This document shows positions 11,933 through 21,824 of a DNA stretch of 59,829 nucleotides, piece by piece. The stretch lies in contig AJFK01000749.1 in the NCBI GenBank assembly GCA_000467715.1, forward strand, positions 1 to 59,829, read 5' to 3'. The notes beneath the pieces were generated by a model. The model saw nothing but the letters and a program-made list of their open reading frames with translations. It searched no databases and was not told the DNA's origin. This DNA is from Hysterium pulicare CBS 123377 (Eukaryota; Ascomycota; Dothideomycetes; Hysteriales; Hysteriaceae). The translations under genes were made by a program, and so were the position numbers. Position 1 is the stretch's first letter, and every line of letters starts with the position of its first letter.

Positions 11933-13306
11933 TCACCTCCCCCGCTTAAGTCTCTCATCATACCTCTTCACGACATCGTTAGCACCTGCCAGTTCGTCTC
12001 TGGAGAGCCAGTCTTCCGCCTCATCATATCCCTGCCACTTGACCAGATAATATCTCACGCCCTCGGAATCATAATGTTGAAGTATTTTCTCTACGACATA
12101 AACATCTTCGTCTTCATCTCCGTCTCCGTCTCCGCCCTCTTCCTCTCCGGATGGTTCGCCAATGAAATTCATGACTCCCGCGTCGTCAGATCGATCTTCC
12201 GCAACATCGATGTTACTTGCACTGGATTGGTCTTGGGAGCGGGGTTGGCGAGATGTGACGGAGCGGAACTGGGAGAGGGAGACTGGAGGTGACTCGGAGG
12301 TTTTTTGGCGTTTGTGGCGGTGGGTGTGGTCGCCTTCGGAAGAAGAATCTGCGTGTTTTAGTGGCAGAGAGGTTAATTTGAAGGTTTCTGTGTGCAGTTG
12401 TCTGGAAGCGGTAGAAGAGGACGAAGATGCAGTGTCGCTGTCTTGAACTTCTCGGGCTCGCTGGGAGAGGGTTGTGGAGGGGAGGGCGCTATTGGCGACG
12501 AAGCTCGACTTCATGAGGTTGGGCGATGGGTGGCCATCCGAGTCTGATTCCAGGCTCGAATCCTCGACTTGTTGCTCCGTGGACTCGATCCCGAGCTGTT
12601 TGGAAAGTTTCTTCGGCCGTCCAACCGCCCTGCGACCAGGAATAACATGCCGAGCCGTGGCCGGTCCCACCTCCTCGCTCTCACTACCAAAAGTCCCAGG
12701 TATCCTGTCAACCATTGTGTGAGATCGCGGCGGCCGACCACGACCCCTGCCAGAGCCTCGCCCTCTTGATGGCCGCCCCCTCGCGGCGCTCCCTCTCACG
12801 ACAGGCCTTCGCAATATCTCCACTCTACGTTGTCGCAGCAACTCTGCCTCTTCCCTCTCCAACCTCAGTTCTTCTTCCCTTTCTCGACGAAACTCGGCGT
12901 TCTCGAATTGCTCCAGTTGCATCGGGCTCACGTAGCTAAGAATAGCCGAAACATCCACCTCCTCCATCTCCTCTCTGGGCGCATTGCAATGTCCGGCGCC
13001 ATCCTCGGGACACGGCCCCTTCCCGTCAGTGGTCGCATCGTCAAGATACTCGACTCGGACGCGGTAGGTGGGGCGGAATTTGCCGTCGTCGCTTTCGTAG
13101 CGGGCGAGGATGGAGGTGCGCGCATGTGGGATGGGACAGGTGGAGGAGGGCGTGGGGGTTATTGGGGCGATGTCCTTCTTCGGGAGGTACAGGTGAAGGT
13201 CTGGAGGCTTCGGCCGCTGTTGTTGTTCAGCTTGCGAAACTGTGTAGCTGCGTTTGGATGGCAGGAAGGGGAGGCAGGGTACCTCTCTCAAGGATGAAAG
13301 AGTCAT
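11933..13306 (-). CDS. Chromodomain protein with AT-hook-like region
   Basis: A single uninterrupted frame of 457 residues. The C-terminal ~55 residues form a chromodomain: VYVVEKILQHYDSEG, then YYLVKWQGY and EDWLS, with the aromatic residues expected for methyl-lysine binding. Before it lies a long low-complexity region with acidic runs (GEEEGGDGDGDEDED) and Ser-rich stretches. Near residues 175-200 there is a Gly/Arg-rich segment (SRGRGSGRGRGRPPR) resembling AT-hooks, and around 140-165 a Glu/Arg-rich helix (EEELRLEREEAELLRQR). It is therefore probably a chromatin-associated protein. HP1-type proteins usually have a chromoshadow domain, which is not seen here. The start is the first Met of the frame, and an upstream exon cannot be ruled out. 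Confidence 0.8.
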   Translation of the reverse strand: MTLSSLREVPCLPFLPSKRSYTVSQAEQQQRPKPPDLHLYLPKKDIAPITPTPSSTCPIPHARTSILARYESDDGKFRPTYRVRVEYLDDATTDGKGPCPEDGAGHCNAPREEMEEVDVSAILSYVSPMQLEQFENAEFRREREEELRLEREEAELLRQRRVEILRRPVVRGSAARGRPSRGRGSGRGRGRPPRSHTMVDRIPGTFGSESEEVGPATARHVIPGRRAVGRPKKLSKQLGIESTEQQVEDSSLESDSDGHPSPNLMKSSFVANSALPSTTLSQRAREVQDSDTASSSSSTASRQLHTETFKLTSLPLKHADSSSEGDHTHRHKRQKTSESPPVSLSQFRSVTSRQPRSQDQSSASNIDVAEDRSDDAGVMNFIGEPSGEEEGGDGDGDEDEDVYVVEKILQHYDSEGVRYYLVKWQGYDEAEDWLSRDELAGANDVVKRYDERLKRGR

Positions 13307-14308
13307 CTTGGCGATGACTGCAGGGCTGGAGAGGGGAGAAGGCGCCCAAGGAACAAGCTTAGAGGCACAAGTACTGAGCGAGGGTCATCGGGATGCAAAG
13401 TGAGGGTCAATGGTGGCGGCAACATGTTGGCGTGGGAGGAGGGAGGCAGGGTTGCAGGCAAGGGAGTGGGAGATGGTGGAGGCCTGCCATCAAGCAAGCG
13501 TCTCCGGCCGCTTTGCCAAGCCTTCCATCCAAAATCAATGGATTGCTATTCCCCAACACGTGATTATTTAATTCGTATCCAGAGTTACATCGCTGACAGT
13601 TTGCACGCATAGGACTGCTTTCCATTCCTCTCGTCTTGTTTGGTATACATAGCTTCCAACGGTTCGGAAGCTCGGCTCAGCAGTGGGAATGCTCACCCAA
13701 ACTCCACTCAGAAGCCGCTACGCCCGCAGGTCGTTATAATGAACGGAATAGTGGTACATATTCATGATCAAACACGCCATCACCATCGTAGTGCTCATCC
13801 AGCCTCAGGCCCGCTTCTTTTCATCGCCGAGTCCATCGCGTGGATCCTACTACTGATTAGCTGAGGCGTCGGGGAGGGAAGATGTTACTGCCTACCATAC
13901 TCTACCGTGCGCTGTAGTCCAGTACTACAAAGACTTCACCACTGGTTGGAGGCGAGCCAGAATGGAAGAAGAACAGGAAAAGGAGGAGAAGAATGAGAAA
14001 GACGAGTCGAAGGGGCTGGTGAAGGTAAGAAGCCTATGTTCTCTATAGGAAAAACAGACCCCACTAAAGTCTATTTCCGCTTTTGCACCTGAGCAAACAA
14101 TGGAAGGGTTTAAATCTAAGCAGTAACTAAGAAACCTAAGCTTGTGGCGGTGCAATCTAACTGGTGTCCCAGATCCAGGCCATTCGTGTGCCGTAGCAGC
14201 AGGGGCTTGTCTCGTGCCCGTGACCTCCTTTACTATTGACGGCTAGAATCCCAACTACCCAGCGACCATCCGTTGCTGTCATGCAACAGTGTATCGATTG
14301 TCCACTGT
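13307..14308. other. Intergenic region, no gene seen
   Basis: About 1 kb between the 5' end of the chromodomain gene (-) and the 3' end of the tRNA synthetase gene (-). It should hold the chromodomain promoter. Frames such as 13400-13612 and 13640-13864 have no recognisable features. A stretch around 13960-14010 is purine-rich (GAAGAAGAAC-like). Confidence 0.45.
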
Positions 14309-16106
14309 TTAAGGCAGTACTCGATTCGGATCGCGTGGGAATAAGGAAGCCATCCGAATGTTAGGAAGACCGAGATAGAATTGTACAATCCGCTCTAAGC
14401 CAATTCCGCCTCCACCATGGGGAGGACATCCAAATTTGAAGCCTTCAACATAGTCGCGCAGACCATCCGCGTCTGGACTCATTCCATGTTCTCGGATCCT
14501 CTCGATGAGGAGATCGTGGTTATGAATACGTTGCGCGCCAGAGAGAATCTCCTGTCCACGCATAAACATATCATAAGAGTTTGAGTAGCTCTTGTTCTTC
14601 TTGGAAGGCATAGTATAGAAAGGACGGACAGCAGTGGGAAACTGGTCGAGAGTATAGAAGTCGGAATTATACTAGTAGCTTGTGAGCTGGACAGTCTATA
14701 GGTTGTATCTGTATAGAGTTTACCTTCTCCAGAATAAGTTGACCCAGTTTCTTCTCCTGAGGAGTTGTGAGGTCGTCATAATCACCCAGAGTTTCACCAG
14801 CCTCCCGCAGCATCTTAACACCCTGGGAAAAATCGATTCGGGGGATATTCGAAATTGCTGGAAGCTTGAATGGTTCTACGGCGTAGACCTTCCGTATAAG
14901 CTCAGTTTCCTTGCCGTACCTCTCGTTTAAGCCGTTGAATATGAAAAGCATAAGCTTCTCGAGTATGTCAACCACCTCATGGTAATCCTCTAGGATTTCC
15001 ATTTCCATGTCGAGGCCAGTAAACTCTGTTGCCCAGTCAGTTTGGATCCTCGCAGCCTCGTCGACGTGTCATCAAAGCTGCTTCTGAGGATCAGCGCATA
15101 ATACTTACCAGTCAAATGTCTAACTGTGTTAGAGTTCTCCGCGCGAAAGACCGGACCTATCTCCATCACCCTCGGGAACCGACTCTGGATAGCCATCTGT
15201 TTGGCCAGTTGCGGACTCTGAGCGAGATAAGCATTTCTATTGAAATAGTCGAGACGAAACACGCTGCTTCCCCCTAGCTGAGTTAGTTGTGTCAGGTTTA
15301 CAAGCTGAAAGCTCACCTTCGGTCGGCGCGCCCATTATCTTGGGGGTATGGATCCGGAGAAAGCCATGAGAGCGGAGGAATTCTTGAAATAAACAATCAA
15401 CGCCATCTTTAATGAGGAAGATACAGTGGTTGAGTTTGGCTCGCAAGTCAAGTACACGATTATTTAGTCTCGTATTCAGTGACACCAGAGGTTGGGCTTG
15501 GCTGACTTCCGTAGTAGGATCCTTGGCTTCTGAAGGCAGCGGGCCTTCTGAGTCCGCGGGCTGTAATGGTAGCGGCAACTGTGCTTTAGAAACGATGTAG
15601 ATTCTCCTCGCGTGAAGTTCGAAATCTTGAATGGATGTACTCTGAATCTTTTCGCTCGTTCTCTTCACGACGCCAAAAACAGTACAAATTGACTCGGGGG
15701 GGATGTTGACGGCGAATTTGATCATGGGCCTAGAAACAGATCCGGGAGCCTCCGCGACAACCATCTGAATGGACTCCAGGCCTTGACTCAGGGTAAGGAA
15801 TGCAAGCTTTGCGGATTGTGAGCGGGTGTTGGCCACGGCAACCCGGAAGACACACTCTCGGTCTTGGTGCTCTTCGATACTGCGAAGCGGGATCCATTTG
15901 TCGACAGCAGTGTGCGGATAGAATATGTCGCCTTCACCGTAGTTCTCAGCGGCAGAATCATCGACTGCAGCTTGTTGTCGGAGCTCGAGTTCTTGCTGCT
16001 CTAGAAGGGCACTTCTCTCCGCCTTCTTCCTGGCTTTTTCGGCTTCCTTTGCGGCTTTTTTGAGCGCGTTTTTGCTTGGTTGCGACGAAGGTTCTGCTTC
16101 TGCCAT
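14309..16106 (-). CDS. Aspartyl-tRNA synthetase-like class II synthetase (cytosolic type)
   Basis: Four exons on the minus strand, 16106-15317, 15273-15109, 15025-14724 and 14671-14309, with introns of 43, 83 and 52 nt, give 539 residues. It would charge tRNA-Asp using ATP. The N-terminus is a Lys/Ala/Glu-rich extension (residues ~10-45) as in eukaryotic cytosolic enzymes, followed by an OB-fold anticodon domain (~70-190) and the class II catalytic core. Visible landmarks are [28 protein letters not shown], motif 2 FRAENSN starting at F306, [10 protein letters not shown], and motif 3 [10 protein letters not shown] with R513. It ends [10 protein letters not shown] as usual. Motif 2 reads NTVRHL where the family normally has NTHRHL (V314). 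The sequence is generally more diverged than expected for the essential copy. No DUF2156 fusion (ErdS type) is present. Confidence 0.9.
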
Positions 16107-17309
16107 GTTGGAGTTGGAGCAGCGTCTCACTCACAAAGCGTTGGGGGTGTGGAAGGTGGAGGAGTGAAGGTGAGTCGACGATGTGCAAAATTCGCTGTGT
16201 GCGGGGTAGTCAAGTCACGTGTCACCATGGCATCGCTCGACAGCGGCTTGCTTGAACCCCATCGTCAACGAGTGTTGGGGATGCCATCTACGAACAGCTA
16301 CGAGTCCTGAGTTCTCTCGAGCCTGTCGGATTCCTGCCATCGTCTATCCCCTCTCATGTCTCTCGTGGCTAGCCTGGACAGCTCCCTTCTCCCACAAGGC
16401 TGAGCCGAAGAGACTCTTCGCACTCTCACCCTTTTATTTCCTCAAGGCGATCGCGACACTCGGAAGTGGCTTTCAGGTGTATGCTTCTTTTCGTCATTAG
16501 GAGGGCGAGATGTGGTTTAGATACCCATATCTTTTTCCGAACATCGATTTACGAAAGTGGTGTTCACGGCGTCGATGCAAGTGACACAAGTATTCACAGG
16601 GGTGTCAGGAGGGCCCGCATTATCATCTTCTTTGTCACCACCTGGGTAGTCTACATACCGGCTTAGACTGGGTACAATGCCCTTTAGAAAGCTGCCGTCC
16701 TCATGCTTATTTGGAGTAAGCAGACTTTAGCGGCCATGGAAGTCAGCACTGTGACAAGCAATGCAACCACTGCGGTCCATCAATGGTAATGAAAGATGGC
16801 TTTTCCCGTGAATCTTTTGATGTTTAATACTTGTAGTTCGCGGCAGATTCTATTTGCGGCAATTTGGGCTTGAGGTTCACAAGCTCTGGACGGTGTTTAG
16901 TAATCCACAGCTTGGCTCAGTCAGCCTGATGACTGATAATACTAGGTAGAGCCATCATGATCGAGCGGAAATGTATCTATTCCTCCCTTCTCAACCAAGT
17001 TTTGTAGCCTGTTGCCATCTGCCTGCTTTTGCTGTTCCATACAAACTACCTAATCCGAACCCGAGATACGTAACAAGAACCGGCACTTGGCATTTCCTAT
17101 CTACTCTACAAACCGTCTACAGATCAACCCAAGCTTAGCGTCGTCTTAGGCATCCTACCTGATTAACAACTCACTAAATCCCCGGGTTTCCAACTCCACT
17201 AGCTGAAACCTTCAGACGACACAGCTAAAGGCCAAGACGGGGAGGTTTAAAGGGCATCCACGCCGCGGAAAGTCGAAGCTCGGAACCGTGAACGCCCAAA
17301 TCCATCTCC
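16107..17309. other. Divergent promoter region, no gene seen
   Basis: About 1.2 kb between the divergent synthetase (-) and SNG1-like (+) genes, which must contain both promoters. No frame inside it (for example 16219-16500) shows a recognisable protein, and no repeat was noticed. Confidence 0.45.
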
Positions 17310-19093
17310 ATGTCGCTTGGTTGTCAGATTGCTCCGGATTACGAACATGCCGACGAATCCTCCTCTTCGTCTTCAGCGTATTCGAGTGGTGATGGAGAGG
17401 ATCAAATAGAATCGCAATCGAATTCTCAGCAGCAACCAACCATCGAGCAAATAGAAACTGCACGGGACAAGCTACCTCCAAGTCGACCAGCTTCTTTACA
17501 GCAAGGACGAACGAAGAGTTCAAGAAGTGCAAAGAGTACTCGGAGTCAGCCGCCTCCCCTGAATCCAGTTGGTTTCTGGCATTATGAGATGAATGGGGTT
17601 CGCCTTCATGTAATAAAGTTATGGGCCAAGACAAGTCAGTCAAGACCACATGAAGGCTATGTTCAGTGATGCTCATGATAGGCAGATCTCATACTTTCCG
17701 TCGCAATCATGATATTCTTGTGCATTTATTGGGGAGCTTTATTCAACCAGAATAAACTCGCTCCATCCCTAGGTGTCTGGGTCGTCGATTTCGACGGTCG
17801 AGTCGCTCCCTATTCCAATGACAGTCCACTTGTCGGCCCATTCGTTACTGAAGTAGTCCGTCAAATGGCGGAAGCACCGGGAGTACATCCAGGTTATTCC
17901 ATTCACTCTCCGGTAGATTTTGACAACGATCCTATTAAAGTGCGCGACAGTGTGTACGATTTCAAGGCATATGCAGCTGTGATCATTAATCCAAATGCCA
18001 CTGCTCTTCTCAGAGCAGCAGTGGAGCAAGGAAATTCCACTTACGATCCTAAAGGTGTATGCCAGTTGATCTACAACTCGGCCAGAGATTCCACGAGTAC
18101 ATCGACATACATCATTCCATCGTTTACGGTGCTTCAGAACAAGGTTACTACTGGATTCGCCTTGTCTTGGGTTCCATCAGTTCTTCGAAATTCATCAATT
18201 GCAGGGGAGAACCTCGAAAGAGTACCCCAAGCCATTTCACCGGCCATAGGGTTTACTTCATACGATCTTCGCCCGTTTGGTCCACCAGTCGCAACTCCAG
18301 CAATCAGTGTCGGACTCATTTATTTAATCATTCTGTCGTTCTTCAGCTTCACGTTCTTCTTACCGATCCACATGAAATACACCATCCCGAAAGGCCATCC
18401 ACCACTCCACTTCCGCCAGCTCATAGTCTGGAGATACGTAGCAACGGTAGTATCATACTTCCTTCTGTCTCTAGTCTACTCACTTGTATCTCTTGCGTTC
18501 CTAATGCCAATGTCTAACCCACCAGCTTCACATGTCGACCCCGCAATCAACCCCAACGCATATCATCGTGTGACGTTTGTCGTGTTCTGGATGCTCAACT
18601 TCGTAGCCATGACTGCATTTGGCCTTGCGTGCGAGAATATGGCAATGCTGTTGGGGACTCCGTGGGCGGCGCTCTGGCTCGTCTTCTGGGTGATTACGAA
18701 TGTGTCAACTGGATTCTATACCATTGCGCTGGAGTCGAGATTCTATCGATGGGGCTACGCTTGGCCGATGCATAATCGTAGGTCTTCGAGAATAAACCCT
18801 ACTCATCTCCTATACCTTCCTAACCTTTTCACACAGTGGTTGAAGCAACTCGATCCATTCTTTTTGATCTCCATCCACGCATTGGCCTGAACTTCGGCGT
18901 TCTCTTTGCGTGGTGCGCAGTGGATACAATTCTCTTCCCATTCGCTTGTTATTACATGCGATGGATGACGATACAAACGAAAAAGAAGAAGGCTGAAGAA
19001 GAGGCGAAATGGCAAGCGAAGATGCAAAAAGAGAAGGATGAGCCTGGGTTGTTCACGAGGGTTACGACGAGGAGTAGTCGACCTGCGAAATAG
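17310..19093 (+). CDS. SNG1/DUF3533 family multi-pass membrane protein
   Basis: Three exons, 17310-17634, 17686-18777 and 18837-19093, with introns of 51 and 59 nt, give 557 residues. The family (DUF3533) includes yeast SNG1, linked to nitrosoguanidine resistance and plasma-membrane lipid asymmetry. Residues 1-100 are Ser/Gln-rich and cytoplasmic. A first membrane helix (LILSVAIMIFLCIYWGALF, 110-128) is followed by a large outside domain (~130-335) containing VDFDGRV. About five membrane helices follow, including FWMLNFVAMTAFGLACENMA and LNFGVLFAWCAVDTILFPF. The second splice joins YAWPMHN to LVEATRSILFDLHP, a conserved stretch, confirming the intron. The C-terminus ends in a Lys/Glu-rich cytoplasmic tail. 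Transport substrate or lipid role is unknown for this member. Confidence 0.9.
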
Positions 19094-19487
19094 TCGACAT
19101 CCCAAGGCCAGGCTCGATCTGAAAGGGATAGAGACTCAGATGGCGCTTGGCAGGTGGTGGAACTTCGTATCATATTCTTCTCGTAGGCCTGCACGTGAGA
19201 GCGCGAATGATGCGCGATCGCACTGTCTACTGACGTTTGCACGAGAAACAAAAGTGCAAAGGAACACGGCGTCGATAGCGAACGCAAAGCTCCATCAATA
19301 TGACATACCGTCTCGTTCACCAACAAATGGTGGTTCTATCAACTTCGTGATGCCCGCATGGCCGTTAGGTGGTGTTGCGGGGAGTTGTTTGGCGCTTTGA
19401 CTTGTTCCCCAGCTGTTCATCCCCTTTCATCACCACTCCGTCTCTCTCGAATCTACCAATCCATCCACCTTTCCACACCCGCCCATC
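19094..19487. other. Short intergenic region, no gene seen
   Basis: About 390 bp between two co-directional genes. It carries the SNG1-like 3' end and the promoter of the next gene. A CT-rich stretch (tccatccacctttccacacccgcc) lies just before the ATG at 19488, as is common in fungal promoters. Confidence 0.45.
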
Positions 19488-21119
19488 ATGTCTTCAGACT
19501 ACGGGTCAGAAGGCGACATCGAAATCTTCGAGACTATCGACGATTCGCACCTCATCGCGCCTCCAACCATCCCCGACCGAGTCCATCGCGCCCCCCTGAA
19601 AGAACGGTCAGCCAATGCGCTATGCACACCTCCAGCATCGCAATCACAAGAATCGCAATCATTCGCGCCCTCGAGCTCTCGGAACAACATACCTCAACCG
19701 AAGAACCCTTCCTTGTCTACTCCTGCACCCGCGATGCCGGTGGACAATGGACGGCCGGCAGATGTGGAAGGACCGTACCGATTTACATTCGGGAAGCACC
19801 AAGGGAAGACAATCGATGAGGTTCCCGGCTCTTATATTGGATTCCTTAAACTTAAGGGATTTCCTGGAAGAATGCCTGCTTTGAAAGCTGCATTGGAAGA
19901 GACAGAGAAGAGGAGGGCTCAGGCGCAAGCAGATACCATCCGAACTACATCCTCATCGCAAAGCATGCCATCGTCGCAGAATGCACCCTTATCACAGTCA
20001 TTGCCTCCGCAGGAACCACCGTTATATCGATTTCCATTCGGAATACACAAGGGCAAAACACTGCATGAAGTACCTGTGGGCTATCTCGCCTTCGTCAAAG
20101 TCCAGGGTCTCGTGCAGGATATGCCTGGGCTGCAAGACGCGTTAGATGCCTTTGAGCGTGGAGAGGCACCAGTCGCTAGGGCACCAGCTTGTGCTCCTTC
20201 ATCAAGCCTTCCTCCGCCATCGAGTATGCCTCATCCGATGAGTGCCCCTCAATCCGCGGATCATATACCTTCATCGAGCCAGCCTGCTTCATCTCAGCCA
20301 TCTCAGATGGTCCGCAGCCTTCCTTGGGCCACCGCTCCCACTCTATCACAAACGTACTCTGCTACGAATAGCATACCACCTTCGAGCATGCCTCCTTCCT
20401 CGAGCGCGCCTCCGTTATCAAGCGCGATGCCTTCAGCCACGCAAGTAGAATATCGCTTCGATTTTGGAATGCACATTGGAAAAACGCTTGCAGAAGTCCC
20501 TAAAGATTACATCGAGTTCCTGAAGAAGCGGGGCATAATCGAGGAAAAACCAACCCTTGCAGCAGCGGTGGCTATATTCGAAAGAGATAATGCTCCGGAC
20601 CCGTCGGATTATGTTTTAACATTTGGGAAATATGAAGGCAAGCGTCTGAGTGCTGTACCGCCTGACTACCTGCAATTTCTCAAAGATGAGGGTATTGTAG
20701 CTAAGTTCCCTGATCTAGCCACTGCCGTGGAATATTATGAGAAAACCTTCAAACCGCCCATAAAGCGCTCGAAGTCGCACACATCTAGCTCTTCTTTCAC
20801 TCCCCCCTCCAACGATACATCCGAGTCCCGCTTTTTGCGCAATGGCAACCAGATGTGGATCTCCATTGCCGAAGCCCACGAGTACTTCGGCGTTTCGTCT
20901 CGCGGATTGGAATCAGTTGGCATTCGTCCCAAGACGAACGGCAAGGCGTGTGGTCCGAAGTATCGGCTTCATCAAGTGTTCTACTACTCGAAGCACTTCC
21001 GTACTTATGATAAGGCGCCTTCGAATGCTTTGAGGAAGTTCAAGGCGAAGAATAAGGCCCATACTAAGGAGTATCCGGGTTCTGGGAGGCGTTATAACAG
21101 AGGGATGCGGATATGGTGA
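19488..21119 (+). CDS. Protein with four FGKHxGKT-type modules (DUF3820-like repeats)
   Basis: A single uninterrupted frame of 543 residues. Four copies of a ~45-residue module occur at about 97-140, 180-223, 322-365 and 375-418. Each reads YRFxFGKHxGKTLxEVPxxY, then FLKxxG, then a Pro and a helix ending in FE/YE. The FGKHxGKT and EVP core resembles short bacterial DUF3820-type proteins, which are small nucleic-acid-associated domains of unclear role. The linkers are very rich in Ser, Pro and Gln. A separate C-terminal block (residues ~445-520) starts with RFLRNGNQMWISIAEAHEYF. It is basic and ends in many Lys/Arg, so it could bind nucleic acid. The start is the first Met. Function is unknown, and nuclear location is only inferred from composition. 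Confidence 0.75.
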   Translation: MSSDYGSEGDIEIFETIDDSHLIAPPTIPDRVHRAPLKERSANALCTPPASQSQESQSFAPSSSRNNIPQPKNPSLSTPAPAMPVDNGRPADVEGPYRFTFGKHQGKTIDEVPGSYIGFLKLKGFPGRMPALKAALEETEKRRAQAQADTIRTTSSSQSMPSSQNAPLSQSLPPQEPPLYRFPFGIHKGKTLHEVPVGYLAFVKVQGLVQDMPGLQDALDAFERGEAPVARAPACAPSSSLPPPSSMPHPMSAPQSADHIPSSSQPASSQPSQMVRSLPWATAPTLSQTYSATNSIPPSSMPPSSSAPPLSSAMPSATQVEYRFDFGMHIGKTLAEVPKDYIEFLKKRGIIEEKPTLAAAVAIFERDNAPDPSDYVLTFGKYEGKRLSAVPPDYLQFLKDEGIVAKFPDLATAVEYYEKTFKPPIKRSKSHTSSSSFTPPSNDTSESRFLRNGNQMWISIAEAHEYFGVSSRGLESVGIRPKTNGKACGPKYRLHQVFYYSKHFRTYDKAPSNALRKFKAKNKAHTKEYPGSGRRYNRGMRIW

Positions 21120-21824
21120 TGAGAAGATCTCTTATGATCTACAGATATTGGTTTCTCAACATATCGGCGTAGTATTTGCGAGACCTCTGGGATCCGTAGT
21201 GTTCTCGGCGTCACTCTAGGAACTGTCTAGTAGCACAAGCGCAGAACAACAGCCACGAAGCACCAAGCCATATGCTCCACTCTACCAAATTCGGTCCCGC
21301 CGCCGTACCCTGGCACTTCGGACTCCGCGACAAGCTTCAAAGTCAGTTGCCATCTTGAGGCTGACCTGGAAAGTAGCAAAGTCTGAATGTCTAGTCTTTG
21401 GAAGTAGAAAACAGCCTCGCGTTTGTAAGCCCGTGACTTCAATAGTCCGCTGTAAGCCTTCCGTCAAGCGAGCCTCAGCGTGGGGTTGCCAAAGATAGAG
21501 AACATGGCAAAGGGAGCTGAGGAGACCTCCAATCTGAATCTGTTCGCATTCTTGATTCGAAACCTAGGTAACATTTACTAGTTGCTGATCCTGTTATTGG
21601 GACGCTTGTCTGCTTGTGGAGCTTGGGGAGCTTGGATAGTGTCTATTATGGCCCGTATCACCCAGACATACTTTTCGAGGTAATTTCAAAATGGAACCGT
21701 GAGAAAGTTGCAAATGTACATGGTTGCATAGGATATATCTATAAGGAATTGAAGAAAGCATCGCCTATCCCTATCCTGGAGACCCTTTTCATTGGAAACT
21801 CCACCAAAAGCCAACCCAGATCCC
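21120..21824. other. Convergent intergenic region, no gene seen
   Basis: About 700 bp between the 3' ends of the repeat-module gene (+) and the ferric reductase gene (-). No convincing frame or repeat is seen. Confidence 0.45.

Noticed and set aside
11933-13306. Plus-strand frames opposite the chromodomain gene (for example 12830-13297)
   Set aside because: They are shadows of a GC-rich, low-complexity coding region; only the minus frame carries a chromodomain.
14309-16106. Reading the synthetase as ErdS (sterol aspartylating enzyme)
   Set aside because: ErdS needs a fused DUF2156 domain; the protein ends right after the AspRS core and no such domain follows.
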